Part shown: piece by piece, positions 14,134 to 22,251 of the stretch
Position numbering within the stretch: the first letter of the stretch is position 1
How the letters are laid out: each line of letters starts with the position of its first letter
IMG/VR virus record: IMGVR_UViG_3300009012_000009
Coordinates: 1 to 22,350 of that record
Direction: 5' to 3' (one strand)
From: a virus
DNA length: 22,350 nt
Notes under the pieces: generated by a model
Database searches by the model: none
Told to the model about the DNA's origin: nothing
What the model saw: only the letters and a program-made list of their open reading frames with translations
Program-made: the position numbers and the translations under genes

Positions 14134-14874
14134 TCATATTCGCGCCAGCGCCCAAAATGTCGTCCCGTCCCCTTGCATAAGCACGCTGTTGTACTGGGCC
14201 GCGAGTGTTGGATTGACGACGCCATCGATGGTGCCCGTCAACGTGACGGCATTGGCTGAAGCGTCTGTTTTTTTAACACACAGAATCCGCCCGCTTGTGG
14301 GCGTTGGCAGCGTGATCGTTACGGCTCCGGCTGTGGCATTCACCAGAATCGTCCAATCCGTCGAGAGGACGGTATACGGCGAGTCCGCGAAGACCTTCGT
14401 GACAACTTGATGGGTCACGTTCGTGCCGGTGACGGCCGTCAGCGCCGCAGCATTCAAGGCCGGGAGGGTGCCACTCAGCACCGCCGCATTCAGCGCCGTG
14501 AGGGCTGCCCCAGAGATCGCTGGCAGAGCACCCACCAAATTGCTGGATGTGAGCGATGTCAGCGCCGAGCCATCGAGGGCTGGCAAGGCTCCGGTCAGAT
14601 CCGCGCTCGGAATCGTGGCGGAACTCTGCACCGCTGCCACGGCTCCAGCCACCGTCATGCTCAAATGCCCGGCGGTCAAGGTGCCGAGCGAAAACTCGTC
14701 GGTCAGACTCGGATTACTGGTCAGAACTAGATACCGAGCGTTAGCCGGCGCAACTGCATATGTGACAGTCTGCTGGAGATCGACGTAAAAACGATTCCAC
14801 AGCGCATTGACCTGCCCGCTTTGGTCCGCGAGCGGAGTGTTGACGGGTGGTGGCGCAATCGCCGTGCTGCTCAT
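14134..14874 (-). CDS. Tail-fibre-like protein with decapeptide repeats
   Basis: A 246-aa protein from ATG 14874, adjacent to the gp10-like gene's TAG. The start APPPVNTPLADQSGQVNALW followed by RFYVDLQQTV is a typical short phage fibre N-terminus. Residues about 85-150 repeat a roughly ten-residue unit (LTGALPALDGSALTSL, LVGALPAISGAALTAL, LSGTLPALNAAALTAV), as in elongated beta fibres. The C-terminus (YTVLSTDWTILVNATAGAVT, TLPTPTSGRILCVKKTDASA, GDGTTFWALARI) is a common phage fibre tip module. Likely a short fibre or needle-associated part of the tail. Confidence 0.8.
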   Translation of the reverse strand: MSSTAIAPPPVNTPLADQSGQVNALWNRFYVDLQQTVTYAVAPANARYLVLTSNPSLTDEFSLGTLTAGHLSMTVAGAVAAVQSSATIPSADLTGALPALDGSALTSLTSSNLVGALPAISGAALTALNAAVLSGTLPALNAAALTAVTGTNVTHQVVTKVFADSPYTVLSTDWTILVNATAGAVTITLPTPTSGRILCVKKTDASANAVTLTGTIDGVVNPTLAAQYNSVLMQGDGTTFWALARI

Positions 14875-16344
14875 CTAAAGTGCGCCGCTCCCCTGCGTGA
14901 TTTTCAACCACAGGCCCGGCCCAAACCGCACGGGCACGGGATCACTTCCGCTGATCTCAAACACGAAGCGATCCATCCGCACGCGCCCCAGTCGATGCCA
15001 CACACATCGGGTGAAGTACTCCCCCATGCGCCCGAGTCGTGCGGAGATCGCGGGCGTCCACGTCTGCCCTGCATCACGACTCACACGCGCGAGCACGGTG
15101 GGATTGACGCCTTGCCCTGTTGACGTGCCGATGCCGACTTGGACTCCAAGCTCCACTTGATCCAAAAAGCCGATGTCCGCTTCGGCGGAAAGATACGGCG
15201 CTCGGCGCAGCCAGCGCATCATCGCTCCGTTTTCCGTGAACAGGCTCAAATCAAGGACATAAATGTCCCCGGTTTCGTAGTCACCGCAAATCAATCCCGC
15301 CGATGTGCTCGCCAATCCACGCACACGCCAGCGCAGGAAGATGGCCAGCGTTTCATCCCACGTCCCGCGTTGGTGCCAGAGTTGTTCTTTCGTGTCATAC
15401 ACCCAGGTTTGCCCGCACGTACCAGCACACGGCACGGTCCACGCGATGAAGGTATGGCCTTCAGCGGAATAACAGAGCGCTTCCACGTCATCGAGATTTG
15501 TGGCTTGGGCGACGGCAAAGTCAATCGCATCGGTGCTGATCGGCTGCGCTTGCCCTTCCGTCGCGCGGACCATATAGGCCCGGCCTTGCGAATTCTGCGC
15601 GACGAAGTAGAGGGCCTGACCATCCGTCGCCCAGGCATCCGGCCCCACAATGCCCTCATACAGAATGGCGCCGGGGTACGGCACGAAGGGCACATCGGCC
15701 GCTCCTGAGTCGTACATCAGGTCCGTGCTGGCCGAGCCCATTGCGTACACTCGGTCGCGCACGACGGCAATAGCGACGTAGTTATCGCTGGTCTGCGACC
15801 GCGCCCAGAAGTCGAGGGCATCGATGTTTGTGAAATCTTCTAATGCGGAAAACCAGACGCGAACGGTATCGGCTTCGAGAAGTAAGAGATAACCGTCGAT
15901 GAATTCGATCTGGACGAGTGCATTCGTCAGCGGCAGCGCGACCGGGCCAGTCAGAACATTCGTTTCGAGATCGAGCACATACAGCGACCCGCCGCCGCAA
16001 ATGGCGAGCTGCTCACCGCCGCGGCCATTCGACGCGAATGAAACCGGTTTGCCATCATCCGCAATCGTGCCGCGTGATGTCGCCGTATTGGCGGTCAGGT
16101 CTAACTCATACAACACGCCACCGGTGACGCACCAAGTGCGGCCATCTTCACTGAACAGGCCACGGCAGCCAGTTGTCGCAACGGACATAATGCGCCGCAG
16201 ACCGGGGGTGCCGATGAGGGCTTTTTGTTTCGCGTTGGATTGCGATTCGACCGTGACGGGATACAGGTTGATTGTCGCCTCGTCATCCAGCGTTGGACTG
16301 CGCGAGGTGTAACTGCCTGAACAGAATTTATCCCAGAGCGGCAT
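14875..16344 (-). CDS. Packaged DNA stabilization protein, P22 gp10-like
   Basis: A 489-aa beta-propeller protein. In P22, gp10 forms the tail hub that plugs the portal after packaging, together with gp4 and gp26. The N-terminus (RSPTLDDEATINLYPVTVES, then ALIGTPGLRRIM) is the characteristic family opening. Repeated blades follow, with VTGGVLYELDL, GGGSLYVLDLETN, WFSALEDFTNIDALDFWARS (a strong family motif), DRVYAMGSASTDLMYDSG and LICGDYETGDIYVLDLSLF. The C-terminal SRDAGQTWTPAISARLGRMG strand group also fits. Length agrees with gp10 (472 aa). The gene overlaps none but abuts its neighbours, three bases after the LamG-like gene. Confidence 0.88.
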   Translation of the reverse strand: MPLWDKFCSGSYTSRSPTLDDEATINLYPVTVESQSNAKQKALIGTPGLRRIMSVATTGCRGLFSEDGRTWCVTGGVLYELDLTANTATSRGTIADDGKPVSFASNGRGGEQLAICGGGSLYVLDLETNVLTGPVALPLTNALVQIEFIDGYLLLLEADTVRVWFSALEDFTNIDALDFWARSQTSDNYVAIAVVRDRVYAMGSASTDLMYDSGAADVPFVPYPGAILYEGIVGPDAWATDGQALYFVAQNSQGRAYMVRATEGQAQPISTDAIDFAVAQATNLDDVEALCYSAEGHTFIAWTVPCAGTCGQTWVYDTKEQLWHQRGTWDETLAIFLRWRVRGLASTSAGLICGDYETGDIYVLDLSLFTENGAMMRWLRRAPYLSAEADIGFLDQVELGVQVGIGTSTGQGVNPTVLARVSRDAGQTWTPAISARLGRMGEYFTRCVWHRLGRVRMDRFVFEISGSDPVPVRFGPGLWLKITQGSGAL

Positions 16345-16347
16345 AGG

Positions 16348-17208
16348 TTACCCGGCGCCAGTTGTGGTCAAAAGACCCGTTGGCGCCGCACTCGCTGCGG
16401 CGGCAGCGGCTGCCGCCACGACTGCTGCTGGCAGTTTTCCCTTCCCTTTGGACGATCCGACAAACGTCATCGGTCGCGGATAGAGATGGGCATAGGGCTC
16501 GGCGCTCCACCAGCGACACAGGTCGTCAGACCACTGCACATTGCTGATCTGGAAAAAATTCACATCAGCATTTTCGGCGTCGTAGTTCAAGGTCAGGACA
16601 TCACCGGCTGCGGCACGACTGATTGCGGTTGCCTGGCTGGCGACCTTCACACCGTTCTGCCAAATGGCGGAGCCTTGAGAACCGGCCGTAAAGACCCAAT
16701 GGTCTGGAATCGTGGTGGAAATCGTCAGGCCTGCTTTGGTGAGGCGATTCGGGGCACTTGTTCCGGCATAATCCCAATAGACGGTCCCATCACTGTACGG
16801 CATGTAACACGCGATCAGCTGGGTGCCCACATGAACGAAGCGATTCGAGCCCGGCGTGGCAGTGTTCATTCTCCGAATAATTGCAATCGTGCAAGCTGTT
16901 GTTGGCAACCACGTGCCTGTAGAACCAACGGCAATCGTGCCTGAACTTGTTGTCGTCGTGAGAGACGTTCCCTCACGATTCGAGGTCAAGGCCATGCCCG
17001 TCAGTGCGCCACCCGAAAGTGTCACGGTCTGATTGGCGATACTTCCACCAGGGAGCAACGCGGTGAGTGCGGGATTCCCTGCACTGGCCGTCGGATTGAA
17101 ATCTTGAAACCCCAACGCCACCAATAATCCAGCTGCGAACGGATGCGCTGGGTCGATCTGCGCCCCGAGCGGCGGTTTCATCGTCCCATGCGCGCTGAGA
17201 TAAGCCAT
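16348..17208 (-). CDS. LamG/concanavalin-like phage structural protein
   Basis: A 286-aa protein from ATG 17208. Early residues (DPAHPFAAGLLVALGFQDFN) match the start of phage LamG-like domains. A beta sandwich follows, with TACTIAIIRRMN, NRFVHVGTQLIACYMPYSDG, HWVFTAGSQGSAIWQNGVKV and NADVNFFQISNVQWSDDLCR. The ending WWSAEPYAHLYPRPMTFVGS is the usual tail of this family. The last 30 residues are low complexity, including a run of eight alanines. Laminin-G/concanavalin folds bind glycans, so host surface contact is a reasonable inference. It lies between small virion genes and the gp10-like gene. Confidence 0.78.
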   Translation of the reverse strand: MAYLSAHGTMKPPLGAQIDPAHPFAAGLLVALGFQDFNPTASAGNPALTALLPGGSIANQTVTLSGGALTGMALTSNREGTSLTTTTSSGTIAVGSTGTWLPTTACTIAIIRRMNTATPGSNRFVHVGTQLIACYMPYSDGTVYWDYAGTSAPNRLTKAGLTISTTIPDHWVFTAGSQGSAIWQNGVKVASQATAISRAAAGDVLTLNYDAENADVNFFQISNVQWSDDLCRWWSAEPYAHLYPRPMTFVGSSKGKGKLPAAVVAAAAAAAASAAPTGLLTTTGAG

Positions 17209-17212
17209 CGCC

Positions 17213-17611
17213 TCAGCTCGTCGTCAGATTCGGGATGGTGTCGCCCGTGACACCCGCCGTTACCGCATTGGTTCCATCGAGATTAGTCAGCTTGATGTTG
17301 TACTTCCCAGTGGGCAGAAAGAAGTCCAGCGATTCAGCGGTGCTCGCCGTGGCCGACGGCAGTGTGTAGGTGAGCATGGCGGATTCACCCGTCGTCGGCG
17401 TGGATCCGTAGCGCCGAAACACCTCCACTTTCAAGCCACGCGTCGCTGCGACACTGCTGCTTGGCGTGTTGATGACGTGAATCTGCGCTTCAAAGACGGC
17501 GGAGTAATCCACGTTCGCATTACTTGTCCCACTTGCCGCAATTGAAGCCGACGCAATGACGTTGTTGGCGGTGTTCCCGGTATAACTTGGTATCGTCGTG
17601 GTTGTCGGCAT
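17213..17611 (-). CDS. Small beta-rich virion-type protein
   Basis: A 132-aa protein from ATG 17611, with its stop 4 bases before the LamG-like gene. The sequence alternates Thr/Ser/Ala strands: NVDYSAVFEAQIHVINTPSS, RGLKVEVFRRYGSTPTTGES and SLDFFLPTGKYNIKLTNLDG. This looks like a single beta-sandwich unit, as in small virion decoration or fibre-network proteins. I do not recognise a named family. It is paired with the similarly sized protein at 17615-17953 in the same operon. Confidence 0.7.
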   Translation of the reverse strand: MPTTTTIPSYTGNTANNVIASASIAASGTSNANVDYSAVFEAQIHVINTPSSSVAATRGLKVEVFRRYGSTPTTGESAMLTYTLPSATASTAESLDFFLPTGKYNIKLTNLDGTNAVTAGVTGDTIPNLTTS

Positions 17612-17614
17612 GGT

Positions 17615-17953
17615 TCACCGAAACAGAATATTGATATCTAATCCCGTCGATGGCGCGGTCGATCCGGTCGCTGTTGTGGTCGTCGCCAGCTTCAATCCGT
17701 TCTTGAATTGCCAGCCCGTACCATCGAACAGATTCGCAGCGGCCGTGGCGGGAATGCCGAATGAGAGCGTCGGCGTTGTCGTACCGAGTGTCACGGCGGT
17801 GCCGCTCGCCACATCGAAGAATTGCACATAGGCGACACTGCTATTGGGATTGTAGATGTAATAACCGGTCAAGGCACCCGATTCCGCTTTGACGGTTTGC
17901 ACGGTGGTGGTTTGTGCGGCATAGAAGGCGCTGTGACTCAGAAAGGTCGGCAT
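17615..17953 (-). CDS. Small beta-rich virion-type protein (YYIYNPNSSVAYVQFFD type)
   Basis: A 112-aa protein from ATG 17953, starting one base after the gp4-like gene's stop on the leftward strand. The core, ALTGYYIYNPNSSVAYVQFF then TTPTLSFGIPATAAANLF and NGLKLATTTTATGSTAPSTG, is a pattern I have seen often in uncharacterised phage and prophage proteins. It is predicted to be a compact beta barrel. Context, between the gp4-like and LamG-like genes, suggests a virion component; no enzymatic residue is evident. Confidence 0.72.
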   Translation of the reverse strand: MPTFLSHSAFYAAQTTTVQTVKAESGALTGYYIYNPNSSVAYVQFFDVASGTAVTLGTTTPTLSFGIPATAAANLFDGTGWQFKNGLKLATTTTATGSTAPSTGLDINILFR

Positions 17954-17954
17954 C

Positions 17955-19007
17955 TCACCTCACAAACGTGGTCCCCGAGTTGATATCGTACCATGCGGCC
18001 CGCGCGAATGCGTTCTGCATGTCACTCATCTTGACATTGGCGCGTTTCAGTAGCATTAGCGCCCGATCTGCTCTGTAATTCAAATCTTCTGTCACTTGTC
18101 GCCCATATGGAGCGGCGAGCCGTCGCGCCAAGTTGAAGACAATCCCGTCCTGGTAGGCAGGCGGCAATTGATATGCGGTCGTGAGATTGCCGAATGTCGT
18201 CAACGCCTGTTCGACATACAACACCAACTGCGTGTTCAACGTGCTCGGCACGGGCCACACATGTAGCGCGCCCAGGCCGCTCGTGAACGTTGGGTTGTAG
18301 TAGATCTGCGAGGGTTGCGTGCCCGCCAGACTCTTCACGGGCAACTGATCGTAGGACTGATCGGTCATGATCCTGAGTGGAATTTCCGTCGCGCCGTCCA
18401 CCAGTAACAACATTGCTTGCTGAATGCTGTTCTGATTCACGGGTCTGGCAATGTCGTAATCCCCACCGGACCCGATGGTGTACGGATTCGTCGGGCCACC
18501 TTTTGCAATCGTCCACGACAACACATGACGCGCCGTTGCCGGAATGGTGAGCGGTTGCGTGGCCCATGATCCGATCATCCCGTTCAATGCCCGCAAGCCG
18601 AATTGCGCGTCACTATTTGGAATGGATTCTCCCGGCATGAAAACATTCAACTCAGAGAACGCATCCGTGATGAGATCGAGCGCAGCGACGGCGCCAGCGA
18701 CGGGCACACCTTGTGTCGGCGTGAGCGTCGGGACGGCAGTGCTGAAAATTTGTATTGTTTGAGGGACAGCCCCCGTGCCGATGAAGGTGTAGGCGCAGAG
18801 GATGCCGTCCGTCTCCGCTTGGCTGGGCGAGTACGTCCAGTAGCCTTCGCCTTCGTGGATGCAGGTGCCGCCGGTCCCCGCCGTCTGAGTGCCTGCGTCT
18901 AACGTGATGAACGCGGAGACCGGACCTGTCGTGTACGGCGAGCCATCCGTCGCGCTGGCGAGCTGCGCGCCAATCTTTTGCCCCGCCGTGTTGCGATAGA
19001 AGGCCAT
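17955..19007 (-). CDS. P22 gp4-like tail accessory protein with N-terminal fusion domain
   Basis: A 350-aa protein from ATG 19007. Residues about 105-345 match the P22 tail accessory factor gp4-like family: LITDAFSELNVFMPGESIPN, ALNGMIGSWATQPLTIPATA, YTIGSGGDYDIARPV, LRIMTDQSYDQLPVKSLAGT, LGALHVWPVP, FGNLTTAYQLPPAYQDGIVF. gp4 attaches under the portal, closing the head after DNA packaging and carrying the gp10 hub. The first 92 residues (FYRNTAGQKIGAQLASATDG ... EGYWTYSPSQAETDGILCAY) form a separate beta domain that in other phages can be a stand-alone protein, so this is a fusion. P22 gp4 is only 166 aa. Confidence 0.85.
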   Translation of the reverse strand: MAFYRNTAGQKIGAQLASATDGSPYTTGPVSAFITLDAGTQTAGTGGTCIHEGEGYWTYSPSQAETDGILCAYTFIGTGAVPQTIQIFSTAVPTLTPTQGVPVAGAVAALDLITDAFSELNVFMPGESIPNSDAQFGLRALNGMIGSWATQPLTIPATARHVLSWTIAKGGPTNPYTIGSGGDYDIARPVNQNSIQQAMLLLVDGATEIPLRIMTDQSYDQLPVKSLAGTQPSQIYYNPTFTSGLGALHVWPVPSTLNTQLVLYVEQALTTFGNLTTAYQLPPAYQDGIVFNLARRLAAPYGRQVTEDLNYRADRALMLLKRANVKMSDMQNAFARAAWYDINSGTTFVR

Positions 19008-19010
19008 GCG

Positions 19011-19127
19011 TTATTGCATCACGACATTCAGCGTCGTCCACGCCGGATTGAAGCCGCTCGGCGCTACTGCCCCATTCGCGCCGAGCACGAACACGCCGAG
19101 CGAGGTGCTGCCGAGACTGCCCCTCAT
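19011..19127 (-). CDS. Small ORF, 38 aa, in virion operon
   Basis: ATG 19127 overlaps the stop of the coiled-coil gene in a classic ATGA arrangement, and its TAA ends 3 bases before the ATG of the gp4-like gene. The product reads MRGSLGSTSLGVFVLGANGA and ends FNPAWTTLNVVMQ, a Gly/Val-rich beta-like peptide. The exact fit between two coupled genes is the main support. No known family. Confidence 0.6.
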   Translation of the reverse strand: MRGSLGSTSLGVFVLGANGAVAPSGFNPAWTTLNVVMQ

Positions 19128-19291
19128 GATGCGGGATTCTCGACGCGATGGAGCGGCATTTTCTTCTCCGTTGCTTTCTTCGCTTCGGCGAGTTGCTCGG
19201 TCAAGTCTTCCACCTGCACCTGGAGTGCGGCAATCTGTAATTGCATGGCGCCGAGCATCTCTCGAACGATTGCGTCCATCGTTTTCGGCAT
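19124..19291 (-). CDS. Small coiled-coil protein, 55 aa
   Basis: ATG 19291, one base after the stop of the preceding gene. The product MPKTMDAIVREMLGAMQLQI continues with a heptad-like AALQVQVEDLTEQLAEAKKA and a short basic tail, so most of it is one coiled coil. Such short coiled coils next to fibre genes may act as assembly or trimerisation helpers, but no role is proven. A longer frame to 19309 would overlap the upstream gene and is less likely. Confidence 0.65.
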   Translation of the reverse strand: MPKTMDAIVREMLGAMQLQIAALQVQVEDLTEQLAEAKKATEKKMPLHRVENPAS

Positions 19292-19292
19292 A

Positions 19293-19592
19293 TTACACCG
19301 GCGTGCCACTAATGGTGCCTGTGGCCAACCATTTATCGGTCTGTAATTGCTGCCACAGCATTTTGACCAATGATGTCACCGTGAAATTGCCCGTGTTGAT
19401 CAGGGTAATCAGTTTATCGCCACTTAGCACCGTTTTGGGCGAGGCGGGCGTGACATAGGTGGCATGACCGGGTTCGTTATTCGGTCCCAACCACAGGATT
19501 GTTACTTGTTGATGCTCAAAGTCAATAATCAGCCGGTCCATGCGGACTGACGATTGTGTGAGAGGCGTCGTGAAGGTGAGCACTTCACTCAC
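19293..19592 (-). CDS. Small phage hypothetical following tail fibre
   Basis: A 99-aa protein whose GTG start (19592-19590) immediately follows the TAG of the tail fibre gene, giving no spacer. The N-terminal half is beta (VRMDRLIIDFEHQQVTILWL, then GHATYVTPASP), and the C-terminal half helical (DKLITLINTGNFTVTSLVKM, LWQQLQTDKWL). This combination is frequent in phage operons downstream of fibre genes, role unknown. Tight coupling with the fibre suggests virion or assembly function. Confidence 0.68.
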   Translation of the reverse strand: MSEVLTFTTPLTQSSVRMDRLIIDFEHQQVTILWLGPNNEPGHATYVTPASPKTVLSGDKLITLINTGNFTVTSLVKMLWQQLQTDKWLATGTISGTPV

Positions 19593-21866
19593 CTAGGCAC
19601 TTCCCTTCATTGAACCGAAATTCACCATCGCCGTTCGGATGGCTAGGAGTAAAACGAGAACGCTTGCGAAATTGGCATTGATCTTCGTTGGATCAGCCAA
19701 TCCGGTGGTCGTCACATCCACACATGATGATGCGGCGGTGCCACCCGTACTATCAGTAAGTGCGGCCTGACCCGCCGCTGCGGGCTGGACGATTGGAGTT
19801 TGGTTCCACACTGAAAGTTTCTGCGATGTCGCTGTGCCAATCTTCGTGCCGGTTGTCGCATTGACCGCAATATCACCAGCATCGGGAAGGATCAGACCGC
19901 CACCGAAGGTGATAGCGCCTGACGTAATTGGAACTGAAATTGCGGCTGTCGGTGTGGCCTCGACGCCGCCGTAATCCCATGTCGCTACCCGCGCCGTGCC
20001 GGTGCTGCTGCCGTTGACCGCGCCAAAGCGGAATTGGTTGGCCGTCGTCTTCCAATCGAGCTTGAACCACTCCCCGGCGGTGTCCACCGTGGTGAAGGTG
20101 TTGTAGATGCGAAACTTCTGCGCGGTCGTCAGGGCATTGAGGTTACGCTGCGCTAGGACATTCGCCCCGTCGCGCATGAGATTCACATCTGCGCCGCTGG
20201 TGGCATCCGCCGACGAACTCCAGCCAAACCCTTGGGCTGAGCCGACTTGCAATGTTCCTGTAGATCCCGCTAAGAGGCACAACCGATTCGTCGTGCCGTC
20301 GTAGACGGCGAACCGATTGGAGTTCTGATAGATGAGTGTGGCAGACGACCCAAGGTTGATCCCGCTCGTAAACGTATTCGCATTACCTGTGAATGTTTGA
20401 ATCGCATCCGTGCGTGCGATGGTGGCAGAAGTCGTCGGGAAGGTCATTGTGGTCGCGTCGGTGCCCGCCAACGTCAATGTGTTATTGAATGTCAGCGTCT
20501 TGCCTGCCACACCCGTCAGCGTGTAGGTGCCCGTCGTGAAGGTGTTGCCATTCAGACTGGTCGCTGTCGCCACACCGAGCACGGGCGTGACCAGCGTCGG
20601 AGAGGTCGCGAGCACGTTGTTGCCCGTGCCCGTGGAGGTGTTCCAGCTGACATCCGTGCCATCGCTCTTGAGCACCGTATTCGCCGCGCCAATCGCCAGC
20701 CGCGCCCACTTGGGCGTGCTGTTCCCGATGATCAGATCGCCGCGCACGACCGAGGCCGCGAGAGTGTCGCCGTGCGTCGCGCTGAGGACGTTGTGCGCCG
20801 TGACGCTGGTCAGATAGCCGCTGTCATTCGTCCACTGCGAGATGTTCCCAGTCTTGTTCGTGAAGGCTTCAGCCCCAGCGAGCGTCGCTAGCGTGCCGGT
20901 CGTGGGGAAGGTCACGCCCGTCGCTGCCGTCATCGTGAATGTGCTGGCGAATGCGCCCGCCGTCGTGAGGTTACCGCCGAGCGTGATCATGCCGGTGTTG
21001 CTGACGCCCGTCCCGCCATTCGCCGCTGGGAGGATACCGGTGACACCTGTGGTCAACGGGAGACCGCTGCAACTGGTCAGCGTCCCAGATTGGGGCGTGC
21101 CGAGGATGGGTGTCACCAACGTGGGGGAAGTCGCAAACACGGCCGCGCCCGATCCCGTTTCGTCGGTCAGGGCTGCGGCCAGATTGGCGCTGGAAGGCGT
21201 TCCCAGCCACGTAGACACGCCCGAACCGAGTCCGGTGATGCTGGCGAGGGGTAAGCCCGTACAATTGCTCAGAAGGCCACTGGCGGGCGTCCCGAGTGCT
21301 GGTGTTACCAGAGTGGGACTGGTTGCGAACACCAGTGCCCCGGTTCCAGTTTCATCCGTCATGGCGCTGGCGAGATTCGCGCTTGACGGCGTACCGAGAA
21401 ATGTGGCGATACCAGTCCCGAGGCCCGTCAGATCCGCTAGCAGTAATCCGCTGGCTGTTGGTAATCCGGCGCTGTAACGAATGTATTGACCCGTCGAACC
21501 AGCAGTGAGGGGCGTTGGTGTGCCGGTGCTCGCGAGATATGCGATATCGCCGGTATTTGCTAATGCGCCCGGACTTCTAAGTAAGCCGCCTGCGCTCAAA
21601 ACATGGAACACGCTTGCGCCAGATGAATGCGCAGCAGCGACCGTGCTCTCGGCGGCTCTCGTGATAGTCCAGACCGGACCGATGAGGGCGCTGACGATCA
21701 TCAATTCGTTGTCGATCAGAATTCTGAATTGAGGAACGGCAGGAAAGGACGATGCTGAAGTAACCGTTAGACTGGTATCAGCAGCAAGAATGCTGCTGGC
21801 GAGCGTCGTCCATGCGGCGCTTGGTGTGCTTAAAACGGGCGCGTTCGCGAATTGTTCAAGAGCCAA
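19593..21866 (-). CDS. Tail fibre with long repeats
   Basis: About 757 aa. I prefer TTG 21866, which gives a MALEQFAN start typical of this fibre type, with AGGT 13 nt upstream; the longer TTG at 21893 lies in the T-run of the terminator. Residues about 20-85 are the small domain also seen in the protein at 1744. From about 135 to 270 it repeats LGTPSSANLA / TDETGTGALVFATSPTLVTP / LGTPASGLLSNCTGLPL units, a hallmark of long phage fibres, followed by GGNLTTAGAFASTFTM- and TFPTTGTLA-type repeats. The C-terminus has a predicted helical end (INANFASVLVLLLAIRTAMV). Likely an adhesin or distal fibre; nearly identical repeats make it prone to recombination. Confidence 0.85.
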   Translation of the reverse strand: MALEQFANAPVLSTPSAAWTTLASSILAADTSLTVTSASSFPAVPQFRILIDNELMIVSALIGPVWTITRAAESTVAAAHSSGASVFHVLSAGGLLRSPGALANTGDIAYLASTGTPTPLTAGSTGQYIRYSAGLPTASGLLLADLTGLGTGIATFLGTPSSANLASAMTDETGTGALVFATSPTLVTPALGTPASGLLSNCTGLPLASITGLGSGVSTWLGTPSSANLAAALTDETGSGAAVFATSPTLVTPILGTPQSGTLTSCSGLPLTTGVTGILPAANGGTGVSNTGMITLGGNLTTAGAFASTFTMTAATGVTFPTTGTLATLAGAEAFTNKTGNISQWTNDSGYLTSVTAHNVLSATHGDTLAASVVRGDLIIGNSTPKWARLAIGAANTVLKSDGTDVSWNTSTGTGNNVLATSPTLVTPVLGVATATSLNGNTFTTGTYTLTGVAGKTLTFNNTLTLAGTDATTMTFPTTSATIARTDAIQTFTGNANTFTSGINLGSSATLIYQNSNRFAVYDGTTNRLCLLAGSTGTLQVGSAQGFGWSSSADATSGADVNLMRDGANVLAQRNLNALTTAQKFRIYNTFTTVDTAGEWFKLDWKTTANQFRFGAVNGSSTGTARVATWDYGGVEATPTAAISVPITSGAITFGGGLILPDAGDIAVNATTGTKIGTATSQKLSVWNQTPIVQPAAAGQAALTDSTGGTAASSCVDVTTTGLADPTKINANFASVLVLLLAIRTAMVNFGSMKGSA

Positions 21867-21891
21867 TGTCGGGCATTTTACCTGTGTACAC

Positions 21892-21922
21892 AAAAAAGGC
21901 TGACAGTGATTAACTGTCAGCC
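21892..21922 (-). terminator. Rho-independent terminator
   Basis: Read leftward: GGCTGACAGT (21922-21913), loop TAATC, ACTGTCAGCC (21907-21898), then six T's (21897-21892). A perfect 10-bp stem with a U-run is a strong intrinsic terminator. It ends the transcript that carries the 66-aa gene and array 3, and lies 25 nt before the preferred fibre start, so the fibre needs its own promoter or read-through. Confidence 0.88.
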
Positions 21923-21924
21923 CA

Positions 21925-22029
21925 CCTTGCCAGACCCAGCCTTAGCGCGCCGCACCACGCCACATCTCATCGCGCCCAGCCCTATCGCACCGGACCGTGG
22001 CATACCAGACCGAGCCGAACCACGCCGCA
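21925..22029 (-). repeat. YNNGG pentanucleotide array 3 (21 units, minus strand)
   Basis: On the + strand this reads CCNNR; on the minus strand it is YNNGG in fixed phase. Position 1 is a pyrimidine and position 4 is G in 21 of 21; GG occurs in 16 of 21. It begins 21 nt after the stop of the minus gene at 22051 and runs up to the terminator stem, so it would form the 3' UTR of that transcript. It lies about 9.8 kb from array 2, in the sense direction of its own operon. Confidence 0.88.
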
Positions 22030-22050
22030 AGCCTTGATTATAGCTGAGAT

Positions 22051-22251
22051 TTAGGGCGTGCCCGGCTTGATGAAGGCTTTCCACCAGGGCTGCGAACGCT
22101 GCTGGGCTGTCAGTTGGGCATCAATTCGGCGCATGTCCAAATCCAGCCGATCATCCAGCGCGACGAGTCGAGCCTCCAGCGCCAAGACGAATGCTTCCAG
22201 CGCCTTAATCCGCTCGCTGTCACTCAGGTCGTGATGGCTGAAAATGCTCAT
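22051..22251 (-). CDS. Small coiled-coil protein, 66 aa
   Basis: ATG 22251 overlaps the TGA of the preceding gene in an ATGA arrangement. The product starts MSIFSHHDLSDSERIKALEA and continues with a heptad-rich helix (FVLALEARLVALDDRLDLDM, RRIDAQLTAQQRS), ending WWKAFIKPGTP. One long coiled coil accounts for nearly all of it. Role unknown; the position at the end of a transcript that also carries pentanucleotide array 3 is notable. Confidence 0.65.
   Translation of the reverse strand: MSIFSHHDLSDSERIKALEAFVLALEARLVALDDRLDLDMRRIDAQLTAQQRSQPWWKAFIKPGTP

Noticed and set aside
20842-21477. 211-codon + strand ORF opposite the tail fibre
   Set aside because: Its Val/Pro-rich repeats mirror the fibre repeats on the other strand; no start signal.
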